Source: Funneliformis mosseae
Taxonomy: Eukaryota > Glomeromycota > Glomeromycetes > Glomerales > Glomeraceae
Assembly: GCA_910592005.1 (NCBI GenBank)
Contig: CAJVPP010000163.1
Location: 1-42,999, forward strand
Length of the DNA stretch: 42,999 nucleotides
Direction of reading: 5' to 3'
Below, piece after piece: positions 22,897 through 35,838 of the stretch. The position numbers and the translations under genes are program-made. Below the pieces are notes generated by a model. The model was not told the DNA's origin. It did no database searches and was given only the letters and a program-made list of their open reading frames with translations. How positions within the stretch are numbered: position 1 is the stretch's first letter; each line of letters begins with the position of its first letter.

Positions 22897-22927
<31 letters not shown>

Positions 22928-24520
22928 TATGCTTAATTATTTTATTTAATTGCGTATATTGTGTGAGAAACAATTGATCGCGTGCTTTTTTTTTCGGGAC
23001 GAAAAAAAAAAAATGATTAACGTGATTTCGTATATATTTGCTCGCAATAAAGATTTGTTTTCGATTAATAAATTCAATGAATCCAAAAGCGAATCACTTC
23101 TGTTGAGTACTCGTTCAAACTTAAGCAAATACAATCAGTTATTATTATAATAAACTATAAATTTTATCAGACCAATCTTTTATTTAACTTCGATCGGATT
23201 TAATTTTTTATGAAATTATATTTCCGAATAGGTTTTATTTTATCATTTATTGCAATTGCCTTAATTATATCTTAATCAAACCGGTTTTAGATCAGAACTG
23301 GGAAAACTGGATATAAATTCGAAGGTCGAACCACTTTCGGATACACTGACGCGTTTCGCGTTGGCAAGTTGAATAATTGGCCCATTGAGTAATTGAGTAA
23401 TAATTTGAAAAATACAAGTGTCTCTCTCCCAAAATTTTCGTGATTACTAGGAAAAGCTGTTCGCGTAAATTTAAATTATACGGCAGGTCCATATATTTTT
23501 GTTGACACTATCCTTCTTTTTACGGGATAAATATTTGCGATACGTTGAAATTCGGAGAAACGAAATGAATATCGAACAACTTGCTTGTGGAGATGAAAAT
23601 GAACGTGAGGCTGGTGACATTCCTGATAAAGACGTACTTTCCGTTCGCTTTGTCTCTACGCACATGTATTTTACTTGTTATAGAACAGTAATTCCTACGG
23701 CATATTGAAGAACTTGATGAACTTATCCAAAACTTGGTAATTTCTTTTGCAAAAGCAATTGCATGATATTTTGTGAGTTTTGAGTACTTTGTACCCCTCC
23801 AAGACATCGAGCCGTGTGCAGAAGGAAAGATTACTTGTCTTGGCTTCGAGTCACGGACTGGTGTAAGATGTGAGGAATATTACATGTCGTTATCTATAAC
23901 CAATTTTCACTACATTTTGACAATGTTGGGTAGCAAAGAAATCGGAATCGGATGGTTATTAAAACTTAATTAGTAGATACGAAAAATATAATTTGATCGA
24001 ACAAATATCTATTTTAGCCAATCATGTTACATTTCGAGTTAATTTGTCATGTTAAATTTTTACATTTTGGTCTTTGCAATAGTAATAAAAAACGACTTTT
24101 TGGTTGTTAATATATAAACTATTATTATAGGTTTAAAAAAAACAACACTTTTGGTAAAGCTATTAATTAGCATATAAGATCGTAAAGATTCTTTCTTCAA
24201 TCCAGTTTGAAATTAACATTAGTTGAAATCAAATAGCAAAAGCGTGAAGTAATTTGATTAATTTCATGCCACCCGAAACCAAGACAATGATATATATAAA
24301 ATTTATTTTGGAACAATTATTTATTGAAATTTTAGCACTTTTTAAAATTGGGTCTCGAGACATATATAGTAAATCATATGTATGTAAAATGATGTTTATT
24401 ATTAATGTTAATTAGCTAAAGAACAATAAATAATATACATTTTTTTTTTGTTTTCTCGACCTAAATGAATTAATTCCCAAAGAAAGTAAAAAAAATTCGT
24501 CACATTGTTCTTATATTAAT
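21721..24520. other. long intergenic region
   Basis: About 2.8 kb without a firm gene. It holds a 21-bp tandem duplication (22626-22667), a T run at about 22896-22921, and a stretch at 23560-23760 that looks partly coding on the plus strand (MNIEQLACGDENEREAGDIPDKD, then a possible intron). That stretch has no recognisable family and cannot be built into a gene here. Confidence 0.45.
22626..22667. repeat. perfect 21-bp tandem duplication
   Basis: The unit tcatcatcacaagatattcct (given as 22626-22646) is repeated without mismatch at 22647-22667. It lies in a non-coding part downstream of GUA1 and is probably a recent slippage event. Confidence 0.9.
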
Positions 24521-24980
24521 TCATCTCTCTCTCTTTTCAACACCAACAGGTTCACTCCAATATCCCCTATCAACATATTCCACATTCTCCTGTTCTTTTC
24601 TCTTTTTTCTCCTTTTATCACGTTTTTCTTTCTCGAATTTTTTTCCCATGCTTGACATATCACATTCACCTTCAATTTTTTTTTCATTTCCTTCAAGTTC
24701 ACTTTTACCTAAAATTTGATTATATTCTGGTGATCCATGAATCACTTTCATGTTATTGGTATATAAACGAGAACTTGACACAGATGCTCTTTCTATATTT
24801 AACTACGTATATCAATATTAGTTAACGAATTTGAAAAGAAAATGAATTTCAAAGAAATTTATTGTGCCAAGAAAGAGATACCTTAAACACCGATGCTCTA
24901 TGAATAACTTTTCCTTGAGTACCACATTGCATATTCTTGAATAAGGGAATAGAATTAATTCGATTGATATTTAGAGACAT
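24521..24980 (-). CDS. small hypothetical protein, possibly mitochondrial
   Basis: Two exons (24980-24882, 24802-24521) give 126 residues. The N-terminal 50 residues (MSLNINRINSIPLFKNMQCG..., then RASVSSSRLYTNN) are rich in Ser, Asn and Arg with almost no acidic residues, like a mitochondrial presequence. The second half is strongly charged (KKFEKEKRDKRRKKRKEQE) and probably helical, and ends YVDRGYWSEPVG.... I do not recognise a family. The intron has GT-AG ends and keeps frame. It lies 354 bases downstream of BUD32 on the same strand, without evidence of a functional link. Confidence 0.55.
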
Positions 24981-25334
24981 TTTATTATTATGATTATTTT
25001 TATTATCGTAAATTTTTTTTTTTTTTTTTCAATCTGCCTTTATATATATCTCAAAAATAATAATGAACCGCCATGGTTTTATTGGAAATTAAGTAATAAT
25101 TCAACATATAATTTAATCACTTATGGGAAAAACACAGGTCGAGAGCATTATCAATACGAGTTAAGTACTTTTTTGTTATAATAGTTGCTAGCTGCTTTGA
25201 GCAAAGCTCAAAAGATGAACGCGTGAAAATGATTATTTATAAAAATAAAATTACGATTTGTTTACATTGGCATTTACAGTATAAATGTGGCTTCTGCACG
25301 TGTGAAAAGGGTATCCTCTCATAACCTGGTAGAT

Positions 25335-26435
<1,101 letters not shown>

Positions 26436-27831
26436 GGTTAATTTATTGAAAAAAAAGCGTTGAAAATTCTGAAATTACTTATTAGTTTTTATTGTGGCTT
26501 AGATATATAAAAAATTCTTTATATAGCTAAAACCGAACGTTTCACGTGATTATCTAGATCAATTGATTTAACAAATAGTCGCTACTGTAATTAAAAACAA
26601 AGAATAAGACAGATCTATTTATTGTTATTATAAAAAAAAAATCGCGTCTTTTGACGTCAAATTACACTTGCCTATTTGGGGAATTGATTTAATTAATAAT
26701 TTATATTAACTGTTAATAATGTCAACCTGCAACAATAAATCTCATATTATTAGTCACACTAAATGTTTCTCAAACATAGGATTATTATTATGATTAAGAA
26801 TAAAAAAGAACTTTCAAAACCTACATAGCTAAGATGACTTTCAACATCCAAGAAATGAACCTTTAGATCTACACGACGATGGTTAAAGGTGACTTTTTAA
26901 ATTCAATACAAAGGTTTGTATTAAGGCTCAAAGAGGGTGGCTTAATATATGCAAAGTCACATTGTTCTTTGGTCAAGAAGTTTACTACCATCGCATTTTC
27001 AATTACACACGTGGCTTCGTTATAAGAATCATATACAATTAAAACGCATCCCTTTTGTTTAATAACAGAAATATAGTTATGTACGTTCTTTTATTTCGTA
27101 ACTTGACCTTGGATCAATATTTAATTGTTAAATTTTCGCTCCCCGAAATTTATCAATAACATGCTTTTCCTCATGGACATTTGTTATCAACACAACCCAT
27201 GCTTCAGTAGAATTTCATAAAAAATAAAGCACAAATTTAAATTTAATAATGTTCAGAGTGTTTTTTTAAACAAGCTTTCGTCCTTACAACGCTGATCTAA
27301 ACTTGATCTTGGTCTTGATACTGGTCAAATTCATTTTGAAAACGTTTACCTTCATGAGATATTATCAAACATAAAGTTTTTATACAGTTATTATCAAATG
27401 ATGATTTTACTTTATTTTATCATTAATGTATCCTATTTTCGACTTTCTTTTCAAGAAAGGAAGATATGACGAAATATTATTATACTAATTTCAATACCAA
27501 AATATGCTCAAAGTAAACCCATTTATTGTTTTATTATTATTATTATTATTATTATTATAAAGTAAGATATTATAAAAATAGTACCTGCCATATAAATTTT
27601 TTTGCTTTTCTGATTTTTTTTTCTTTTTCTTTTTTTATCTTAATAAGGTAAAATAAAAATAATATTACTAAAAAGTGACGTTAAATTAAATTAAATATTT
27701 ACTTGTGTTGAAGTTAATGAACGTTCTCTTTTTAAGAATATTCTACTATAAAAGGATTAAAATATCCGTAACAAAAAAATGTTAATATTCACCCAAATCT
27801 TTTTTCATCTTCACACCCATAAGAATACATA
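26436..27831. other. intergenic
   Basis: This is the 5' region of BUD32 and the 3' region of the SYG1-like gene. It holds an ATT microsatellite at about 27530-27559. No coding stretch or RNA gene is recognised. Confidence 0.55.
27530..27559. repeat. ATT trinucleotide microsatellite
   Basis: About nine to ten ATT units in non-coding DNA 3' of the SYG1-like gene. Confidence 0.85.
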
Positions 27832-30800
27832 TTATATTTCGGTTGATTTTTGTTTACCTTTATATTGATAATCGCTTATAGGAGGTAATCTTCTGCTCGC
27901 GTAACTATCTTCCTCTCTAAAATAGACGTTATCTCCTTCATCACTAACTTCATATATTTCATCAGCATAAATATAATCCATTGTATTTCGGTTTGCTTCA
28001 AAATCCTTCCAATTATAAGCAGGATTCGAATGTCTAGAACTTCTAGAACCATTAGAGTTTTTACGTCTTCTAAATAAATTTTTTATTGATGCGAACGATA
28101 CCCCATTATCATTATTATTTTCTGGGACAATGATTTCCGGTGCTAATATAATATCGTTATCATTTTTAGTTTGTATTGGGAATGGTAACGGAACATCCTT
28201 TATGGCACGACATTGTTCACAATTACTAATATGCTGTTATAAAGAAAATAAAATAAAATAAATTTTTTATTTCTTGAATTTATGTCAAAAAAAAAAAAAG
28301 ATTAACTTACTTCGTATTCGACACGGAAAAAATTCCATTGCCATCGACTAAAAAATTAATTTATGTATTACATCAATACGACAATTTAATAAAGATTAAG
28401 ATCATGCAAACGTAGGCCATCCTTACCGAAGTATTTCACCAAAAGCGACGAGAAAAGAAATGATAAAACTAAATTCATGTTTGTGTATTGTAAACACAAT
28501 AATTATCCAACTAAATCTTAAAATGAAGTTTGAGATAATAGCATAATAATATAACCTTGGGTTTTTAAATCCCAATTCATTTCTTAATAAATAATTGACG
28601 CTATTTGGTTGTAGTAGGCTCCAATCCATTTTAACATCCCAAATGTAAGTATAAAAAGATGAAATTGCTTGAAAGGTCACCCATAAAATTATGAAAATGT
28701 GGTTAGGTCTTTGCGTTCCCACGAATTCTAAAAGAAAAAAAAAATTATAAATTAAAAAAAAACTTCATCAAAACATGAATATGATTATTATTATTATTAT
28801 TTAATAATTACCGTAATGATGGTATAGATATGCGAAACATATAGCAACAATTGTTGAGAGATATTTGCCCATGTTTATAAAATGATTTATTTGAAACGTG
28901 TCTCTATAACGCTTCCAACTTTGAAGAAAACGGAATAACGCGGGAAGTGAACCAAGGACTGGTGTTAATGGGTTTGTATCTGCATTGCAAAATTTGCCTC
29001 CTCCCTTAACTTTAATTAAGAATGGGAATTTATATTAAATTATTAGATTGAAGATTTAATTTAAACTAAAAAGACCGATCATTTAAAAGAATACTTGCTA
29101 TTGCGACATCCAAAAAGTTGTAACATGATAATTGAATAAGCTAAACTATTTAATTCATCAGCAATAAAGAAATCCCTGAATTCTACACGCAGTATTCCAC
29201 TTCCTAATAAACGTACCTATTCATAAATAATAAAGACGAAATTAAGAATTTTTTTTCGTAATAATTTATTTTCGTAATATTATGCTGTTTCTCAGAAAAA
29301 GAAAAGTATTTGTGGAATTTTACCATTGAAATTATAAACCATCGCCGGGCATTGTAATAAAATATGCGAAAGGGATTAAAAATTATAGCGCAAACACAAC
29401 CGAGCACGATTATAGGATACCGGAATTCATGATGTATAGTGTAACCAAGGAACATGATAAAACTCACGCTCAAAAAAGCTATAGATGGAAGCTACATTTA
29501 AAAGTTATGAAAAGAAAAAAATATTAATTTATAAACGAATCTCATTAGAAATAAAGTTTGAAACAAATAAAACCTCAAGGTATTGACGGTAATCCAAATT
29601 ATTTCTTGGATTCAATTCGAAGATAAATTTATAATTTATACGAAATCGTATCCATGCATACATATTAACACCTATTAAGAGTAGGAGTATTAATGGTATA
29701 GCAATTGCAGCGTAAAGTTCTAGATCTATCTTGGACACGAATTCATCATCTTCCATATCACTATCAGATTTGTCAAAAGAATGTTTATTCTGTGCTTTAA
29801 CCAGCGAATAGATCAAACAAGGTATCGACAAGCCTAAGCATAGACCGACACGTAATACGGACGAATAATATGTCTGTAATTTCAGGAAAAAAGGAAATCA
29901 ACAATAATTTTTAATATGGAAAGAAAATTAAAATAAATAATAAGTGACTTTACCAGATGTTTGTTATTTGGTATTCGCAACTTTCTAATTGCTTGAGCAT
30001 TTGTGCCATCTTCAAAGTGTTTCACATAAAAATCTTCGACATCTTTAAGAAGCTTGCTTGTAACGTTAGACTTAACGAAACGAAAACTTTCCACTTTTGG
30101 CATATATATTTTGGATCCATTTCGTTCAGTTATCTTAAATACATACATTGGTTGTTGATATTCAAGTTAAAATAAATAAACAAATACATTCCTTCTCTCT
30201 AATTTTTTTTTTTTTTTTTACCTTGTCATATTTTTTTAATATTTTAGCAAATCCAGTGTAATTTAAATGTGCAAATTTTTTCAACAATTCAACGCCTCTA
30301 TAATACTCAAATACTGCATTCTTTATCCTTTTCTTTGCAGTTCGATAATCGAATTGCTCCTCCACTGTTGAACCTCTTCTTGAAATTATTTCTGGACCGA
30401 AATAATCGATGCTTTGTTTGACGATACTTTTCGATGCTTTCCAGGCATCTGCATGAACCTTTTTAACAAATAAAAAAATTTAACAAATACCGAAAACAAA
30501 GTAAATACTGCGCCACGCCAGCCACCTCTCCGTAAACACTTACGTTTTTTTGTTTCTTGCTTTTTAATATTTCATATTGTTGTACCAATAAGTCAAAGTG
30601 TTTTAACATGTCCTTTTCCTTTGCTAAAAGGGAATGAATGTTTAACGGGTATAAGTGGGGCCACACACATTAAGACTATATAATATAGTAAATATTACTT
30701 ACTTTCATAAAAGTGATCAACCTTTTCCAATTCTTGATCCACGGCTTTAAAAAACAACCTTTCTTCAGGTTCAACCTCGAACATTAACGTTTCCAAAGAT

Positions 30801-31446
30801 GATATATGAGTTGGAGTCGAAACTGCGTAAGAGAAGGTGTCAATCGGGAGAATGATCATATTTATAGAGAAGCATGTATGTATATTACATCAATAATACA
30901 TACGCTGATGAGAATTACTTTTTTGTGCCGTAACTAAAGCAGAAGAAACTTTATGAAAGAAATCATGTACACTATCGGATAAACTATTCATAGTGAAAGT
31001 TCTTGATTGAATAGAGTTTCTTTTGCTTTTGTCATTATTTGCAGAAAATCCCCTCTCGTGATTCGCTGGAAATAATTTCTCTTTATTTTTCGGAAATTTC
31101 TTAACGTCAATTTCATTTTCATTATAATTTCCAAATTTATAATTTCGATATGATTGCGGAGGAACTTCTACAAACACGCTACTGCCTGCGGTGTTAAATT
31201 TACTTTGCATCAACTCTTTTTCTTCTTTTTCTCTCGCAATTTTTGCATTATATACGGTCTTGAGACTCCTTTTCAAGGCTTTATAATCTATATATCTAAA
31301 GGATTTAGGGTAAAAGAATGCTTAATAAGAACAATTCATAGCGATTGCTGTAAAAAAAAAAAAGAGAATTAGAAAACACGCGTGTATATTTACTTTACCC
31401 TCCATTCTGGAGCAATTTCGGTTTGGAGATGTTTTTCGAATTTCAT
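27832..31446 (-). CDS. SPX-EXS phosphate exporter, SYG1/XPR1/PHO1 family
   Basis: Proposed 14 exons, 861 residues: 31446-31399, 31347-31343, 31295-30904, 30822-30703, 30623-30544, 30458-30222, 30133-29954, 29873-29574, 29491-29324, 29216-29099, 29009-28812, 28727-28427, 28347-28311, 28233-27832. The N-terminal SPX domain ([23 protein letters not shown], ..., [18 protein letters not shown]) senses inositol pyrophosphates; the membrane part and EXS domain ([17 protein letters not shown], then WDVKMDW, then [15 protein letters not shown]) form the phosphate exporter. The C-tail is Asn/Ser/Asp-rich. Exon 10 ends at a GC donor (gcaagt), which alone gives the in-frame [18 protein letters not shown] 5-nt second exon is proposed to restore EWRQSYIDYK. 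In such a fungus, phosphate export to a host would be a plausible role, but this is inference. Confidence 0.9.
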
Positions 31447-34116
31447 CTCACTTTTTTGGCAATATTATGTTGTAGGTATTTAAAAAGGCTCAATAAATAT
31501 TTTTTAAAAATTTATAAAGTATTTATTTACCTTTTTCTTTTGATGGATTACATCCTTAAAAAGATGTATAAAATAAGAACAGCCGCCCGAATTTCGGATT
31601 ATTTCCATATCTGGAATGCATTTTTAGGATTTTATTCTCACGTGTATTACCGAGTTTAACAATTAACAATGAATTTTCCGGTAAATATTAAGAACAATTT
31701 TTTTTTATTGTTAAAATATTAAATTGTAGTCACACCACTCGGAGAATAAACGTCATTTCCGATAATTTCTTCCCGTTATAATAATTTTAACATATATGTA
31801 TATACAGTCGATTTAGTAAATCTTTTAATTTTCAATATTAAACCTTTGAGCTTTTAAAACAAAAATACAATAGCGATTTCAAGATAATCTAAATTAAATT
31901 ATTTTATAAACCACTTACCTCTAGGTCTTTTTTCATGTGTTGATGTTTCTTTCGGACGGATCTATTTCTTTAAATATAACGTTTTCCGCAAGTTTAGTGA
32001 TTTAGCCAACAAAATAAGGGTACCATCATGATTTAAAATCGAAGACGATCAATTTTATTGTTTCATACTCCTTTCTTTAAATCTGCAATCGATCTTCAAA
32101 TAAACACATGAATTAAAAATTCACCAGATAAAGAAAATCCCTGAAAATACTGAAACCTCAATGAGGAAAAGCATGGAAAATGTGGGAATGAAAAGATTTT
32201 CAAAGATTTTTTCTTAAAAAAAAGCCACAAGAAAATGTAAGCGTTAAATTGAGAATTGACCCCCCTTTTTTGTCGAAACATATGATTCAAGAATTTATCT
32301 ATAAAATTTTTTAACGCGCGTGACCCGTAATTGCAATAAATATGAAGATTTTTACATTAATATGATGAATATGATTATTATAATCGTTTAGGCATTCGGG
32401 AAGGAATTCTTCTCAAATCAAAAATTAAGATCATCTTTGTTGCTATCTTCAAAGCTGTTTTGTTATGATAATTTAAAATAAATTTTATGATCTTTAGCAA
32501 TTCATTAAAATTTGCGCGTAAATTTTTATAAATAATGTATGACTGCGCATATAAGAATGATTAGACTCCAAAATCCCAATAGTAAACCAGATCCTTCCCG
32601 ACAAGATACCTCGATGCAACAACTTTACCCAAACCTCATTTTAATCTAACCCAGCAACCCAACTTTGCCCTGACTCTAATTCAACGAATTCGAAAGTATG
32701 AACCTAATTCGTCATGAATTTTGGTTGCCGCTGTCAAATTTTTGCATAATTTCCTTTGGAAATTATACACGAACACAGTTTACAGGATGGGCAAAGCATA
32801 ACCTCATGAACCTGGAAGTTAATCCATTTACTCCTCATGTTTTGTCATTATCTTGATAATTATGTAATTAAACATAAGAATTTGCAACACGTAATCAGTC
32901 TCCTTTATCGATTCAATTGGTCAAACCTTTCCATACTTTCATAGTAATCATAAGAAATTGATCCATAAATCAGGAACTAATGTGATGTCGGTTCAATAAT
33001 GGTTAGATATATTTTACTTATACGGCACATCACTTACCTGACTCTCATTCTGATTTCCAAAATGAATTTCTTTAACGCTACCCCTAAAACTGCGGAAACT
33101 TTAATATGAGGGATAAACAATTAAAAATTGATTTCCCGTTATATCTTTCCAAAAAAAGTAGTCAAAAAACCTCTCCTCTTTTGGTGACACCAGTTTACGT
33201 GTTGATCGAGTGAAACTTTCAGTCGCATGTGCGATTTTAACGCTTCTTGAATTTATTTTGGATGCTTAATTTGTTTTATTACAAAGAACCTGAAAACAAA
33301 GACAAGATCAAAAGTGTATTTATTTATATCAAATTTCATTTTAATCAAAAAAAAATATATTATAAAATAAAAATTAAAAAAAAATACTTATTTATAGAAT
33401 GTTCAACGTTTCTTTTTTTGAATAAGGATTTATTTTTGTAAAAATTAGCGGAAAAATAAAATTTTGATAGAAATATTTTTGTCGTAATATAGGATATATC
33501 TATCAACTTATAATTACACGGCCGTATATCTCACGGTGAGTTTATTTAAGATTCGACCATGATATTACAATATAGGCTATTACTTATATGAAAATAATTA
33601 AAAAAAAAAAAAAAAGTTTAATAATTTAGCAAATATGTTAATTTGATTATTATATTTATACTTAATTAAACTATTATCGTTAATATTATTTATATTAATA
33701 TAAAAGAACAATTATTAAATGTATTTTCTTTAAAAATGTTGAAAATGAACGTATTGGGTTGATTAAATAAAAAAAAAATTTAAATTTAAATTATAAACTT
33801 TGTAATAATTAAATATCATTGATTTACCTAGTTTTATTAGTTTGTGATGTATCATAGATAGTTTGCATTAAATTTTTGAACTCCTAAAATTTCTCGAGAA
33901 ATTATATCATTTTCATTTTCAATTTCTTCAATATTCCATTTAAATTTTACAGTAGTATATCATCACTTCGAAATCGTTTTAACTGAAAATAAAAATGAAT
34001 TAGGGGGCCTAATTATATCGGGTAATCGCCGATAATTTTACATCACTCGCGTGACAAATCCTAACCAATCATGCATTACTTACCGTGAAAATCTCCGATA
34101 TGATCTGCTCTAGAAA
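31447..34116. other. intergenic, promoter of the SYG1-like gene and gene-free DNA
   Basis: About 2.7 kb with no convincing gene on either strand. The short frames (for example 32096-32290 minus and 33247-33441 plus) are low complexity. A weak inverted pair (attatatcgg at 34012-34021 against ccgatatgat at 34095-34104) lies immediately before the pogo-like element. Confidence 0.55.
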
Positions 34117-35838
34117 TACCGTATTTTACCGAAAATAAGCACACCTTTTTATTATAGAGATGCTTATTTTCGGGTAATTCACGTGATTTATATAAAGCTG
34201 CGCCAAATCTTATATCATCTCAGTTAAAACCTGTTAAAAAAAAAATGCTACAAAAACATAAAGAGTTATTAGAAAGGTTAGACGAACTTCATATTCTATT
34301 GAAAAGAAAAAGGAAGTTGTTAATTATGCAGAACAACATGATAGATGTGCAGCGGCAAACCACTTTAATCTTAATATTAGTATAGTCAGACGTTAGGTTA
34401 GAGCAAGCAAGATCTGAACAACTAAGACAAATAGCAAAAAAAAGAAAATTAGTTTTGATTGAAAGGCTTTATATCCCAAAGCTAAAAAACTTTTATATGA
34501 TTGGATTATTGGACAACAGAAGCAAGGATTGGCTGTAAATTACTTAATGATACAAAATAAAATGAAGGAAATTTTAAGTGAATCAACCATTTATAATTCA
34601 ATAAATAATTTAAAAGCATTACTTAGCTGGTTATGTAAATTTTTGAAAAGGTATGGACTGGTATTATGTCAACACACGAAAATATCTCAGAAACTCCCAG
34701 AACATACTAAAGAATTGCTAGAGAGTTTTAATAGATTTGTCATCCAACTTAGAATAAAAAAGTCTTTTGAAATGTGTGATATTTATAATATGGATGAAAC
34801 GCCTGTTTGGTTCAATATGGCAGATAATTTTACAGTAAATCAAAGAAGTGAAAAATGGTACATGTTCATAGAACTAAAAATGAAAAAAATCAATTTACAG
34901 TTGTTCTTACATGCGTTGCTAGTAAATTTTTAAAATTTTATCTTTGTTTATATATTTTAGTAGTTTCTGCAAATTTTATAGTTTTTAATTTTATTAAATT
35001 TAAATCTACTTAATAAAATGGGACAAAATTATCTCCTATTTGCATATTTAAAGGAAAGAGATTGGCACGCGATGAAGAAGAAAAAATTCCTTCTGATATA
35101 ATAGTTTAGTTCCAGAAAAATGGATGGATAAATGTTAACTTGATAAAGGATTACATTGATACTTTAATAATAATAAATTTGAGATCTAACAATGCTAGTA
35201 TATGACTCAATCAAAAGCCACCTGGAAGAATCAGTCAAAAATAAGTTTCGCGAAAGTAACGTTTATTTAGCAATAATTTTTAGTGGATTAATAAGTATTT
35301 GTCAACCTCTCGATATTGCAATCAACAAGCATTTAAGGATAATCTCTGAAAAGAATGGCATCTATAAATGGCAAGTGGTAGTGCTAGAAATACTGCTAAT
35401 AGAAACCTTTGGTGTACTAAAATAAGCAATGTATATGGTTAGGTTAAGCGATCATAAGAGAAAATTTCTGATGAAATTATTATTGAATCTTTTAAGAAGT
35501 ATTATATAACAGATTCACCAGTAAATTCTAATGTAGATAAGGAGGAATCAGAAATTGAGAATAATAGATCAGAAATCAATAAAAAAATAGAATTAGAAAT
35601 CAATATAGTAGAATCAGAGGTTGAGGAATTAGTAATAAATGAAACTAATAATAAAAGTTTTTAACAATAATAATTTTAACAAATTATAATAGCTTATTTT
35701 TTATAAAATTATTTCGCATTTATAATATATCTAGTTAAATTTTTACAATAAAATTTACAAATATGCTTATTTTTGGGTTCTGGATAAATATAGTTATGTT
35801 TATTTTTAGGATGTGCTTATTTTCGATAAAATACAGTA
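34117..35838 (+). mobile_element. pogo/Tigger-like DNA transposon with TIRs
   Basis: The element is bounded by 27-bp near-perfect terminal inverted repeats that include the flanking TA: 34117-34143 (taccgtattttaccgaaaat, then aagcaca) and 35812-35838, which match in the reverse complement apart from two C/T differences. TA at each edge fits the TA target duplication of Tc1/mariner/pogo elements; excluding it, the element is about 1.72 kb. Between the ends lies one plus-strand transposase reading, broken in several places. Near the left TIR an inverted copy (tgcttattttcgggtaa, about 34162-34178) can form a hairpin with the TIR itself. At the right end, related motifs (tgcttatttttggg) recur as direct repeats. 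Confidence 0.88.
34289..35660 (+). pseudogene. pogo/Tigger-like DDE transposase, decayed
   Basis: Fragments in different frames follow the family order. First is a helix-turn-helix DNA-binding part (YSIEKKKEVVNYAEQHDR..., about 34289-34395) with a TAG where Trp is expected (RR*VRA). Next is a long open part (34529-34933) with the first catalytic Asp in NMDETPVW. Then come PICIFKGKRLARDEE (about 35037) with another TAG in place of Trp before FQKNGW, the second Asp in LVYDSIKSHLEESV (about 35195) and the third in CQPLDIAINK (about 35303). At least two frameshifts and an internal gap after NQRSEKW separate the parts. The product cannot be functional. A C-terminal acidic tail rich in Glu and Asn ends at about 35660. 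Confidence 0.88.

Noticed and set aside
23292..23973. Overlapping frames around 23.3-24.0 kb as a gene
   Set aside because: One short stretch looks coding, but no consistent exon set or family could be built on either strand.
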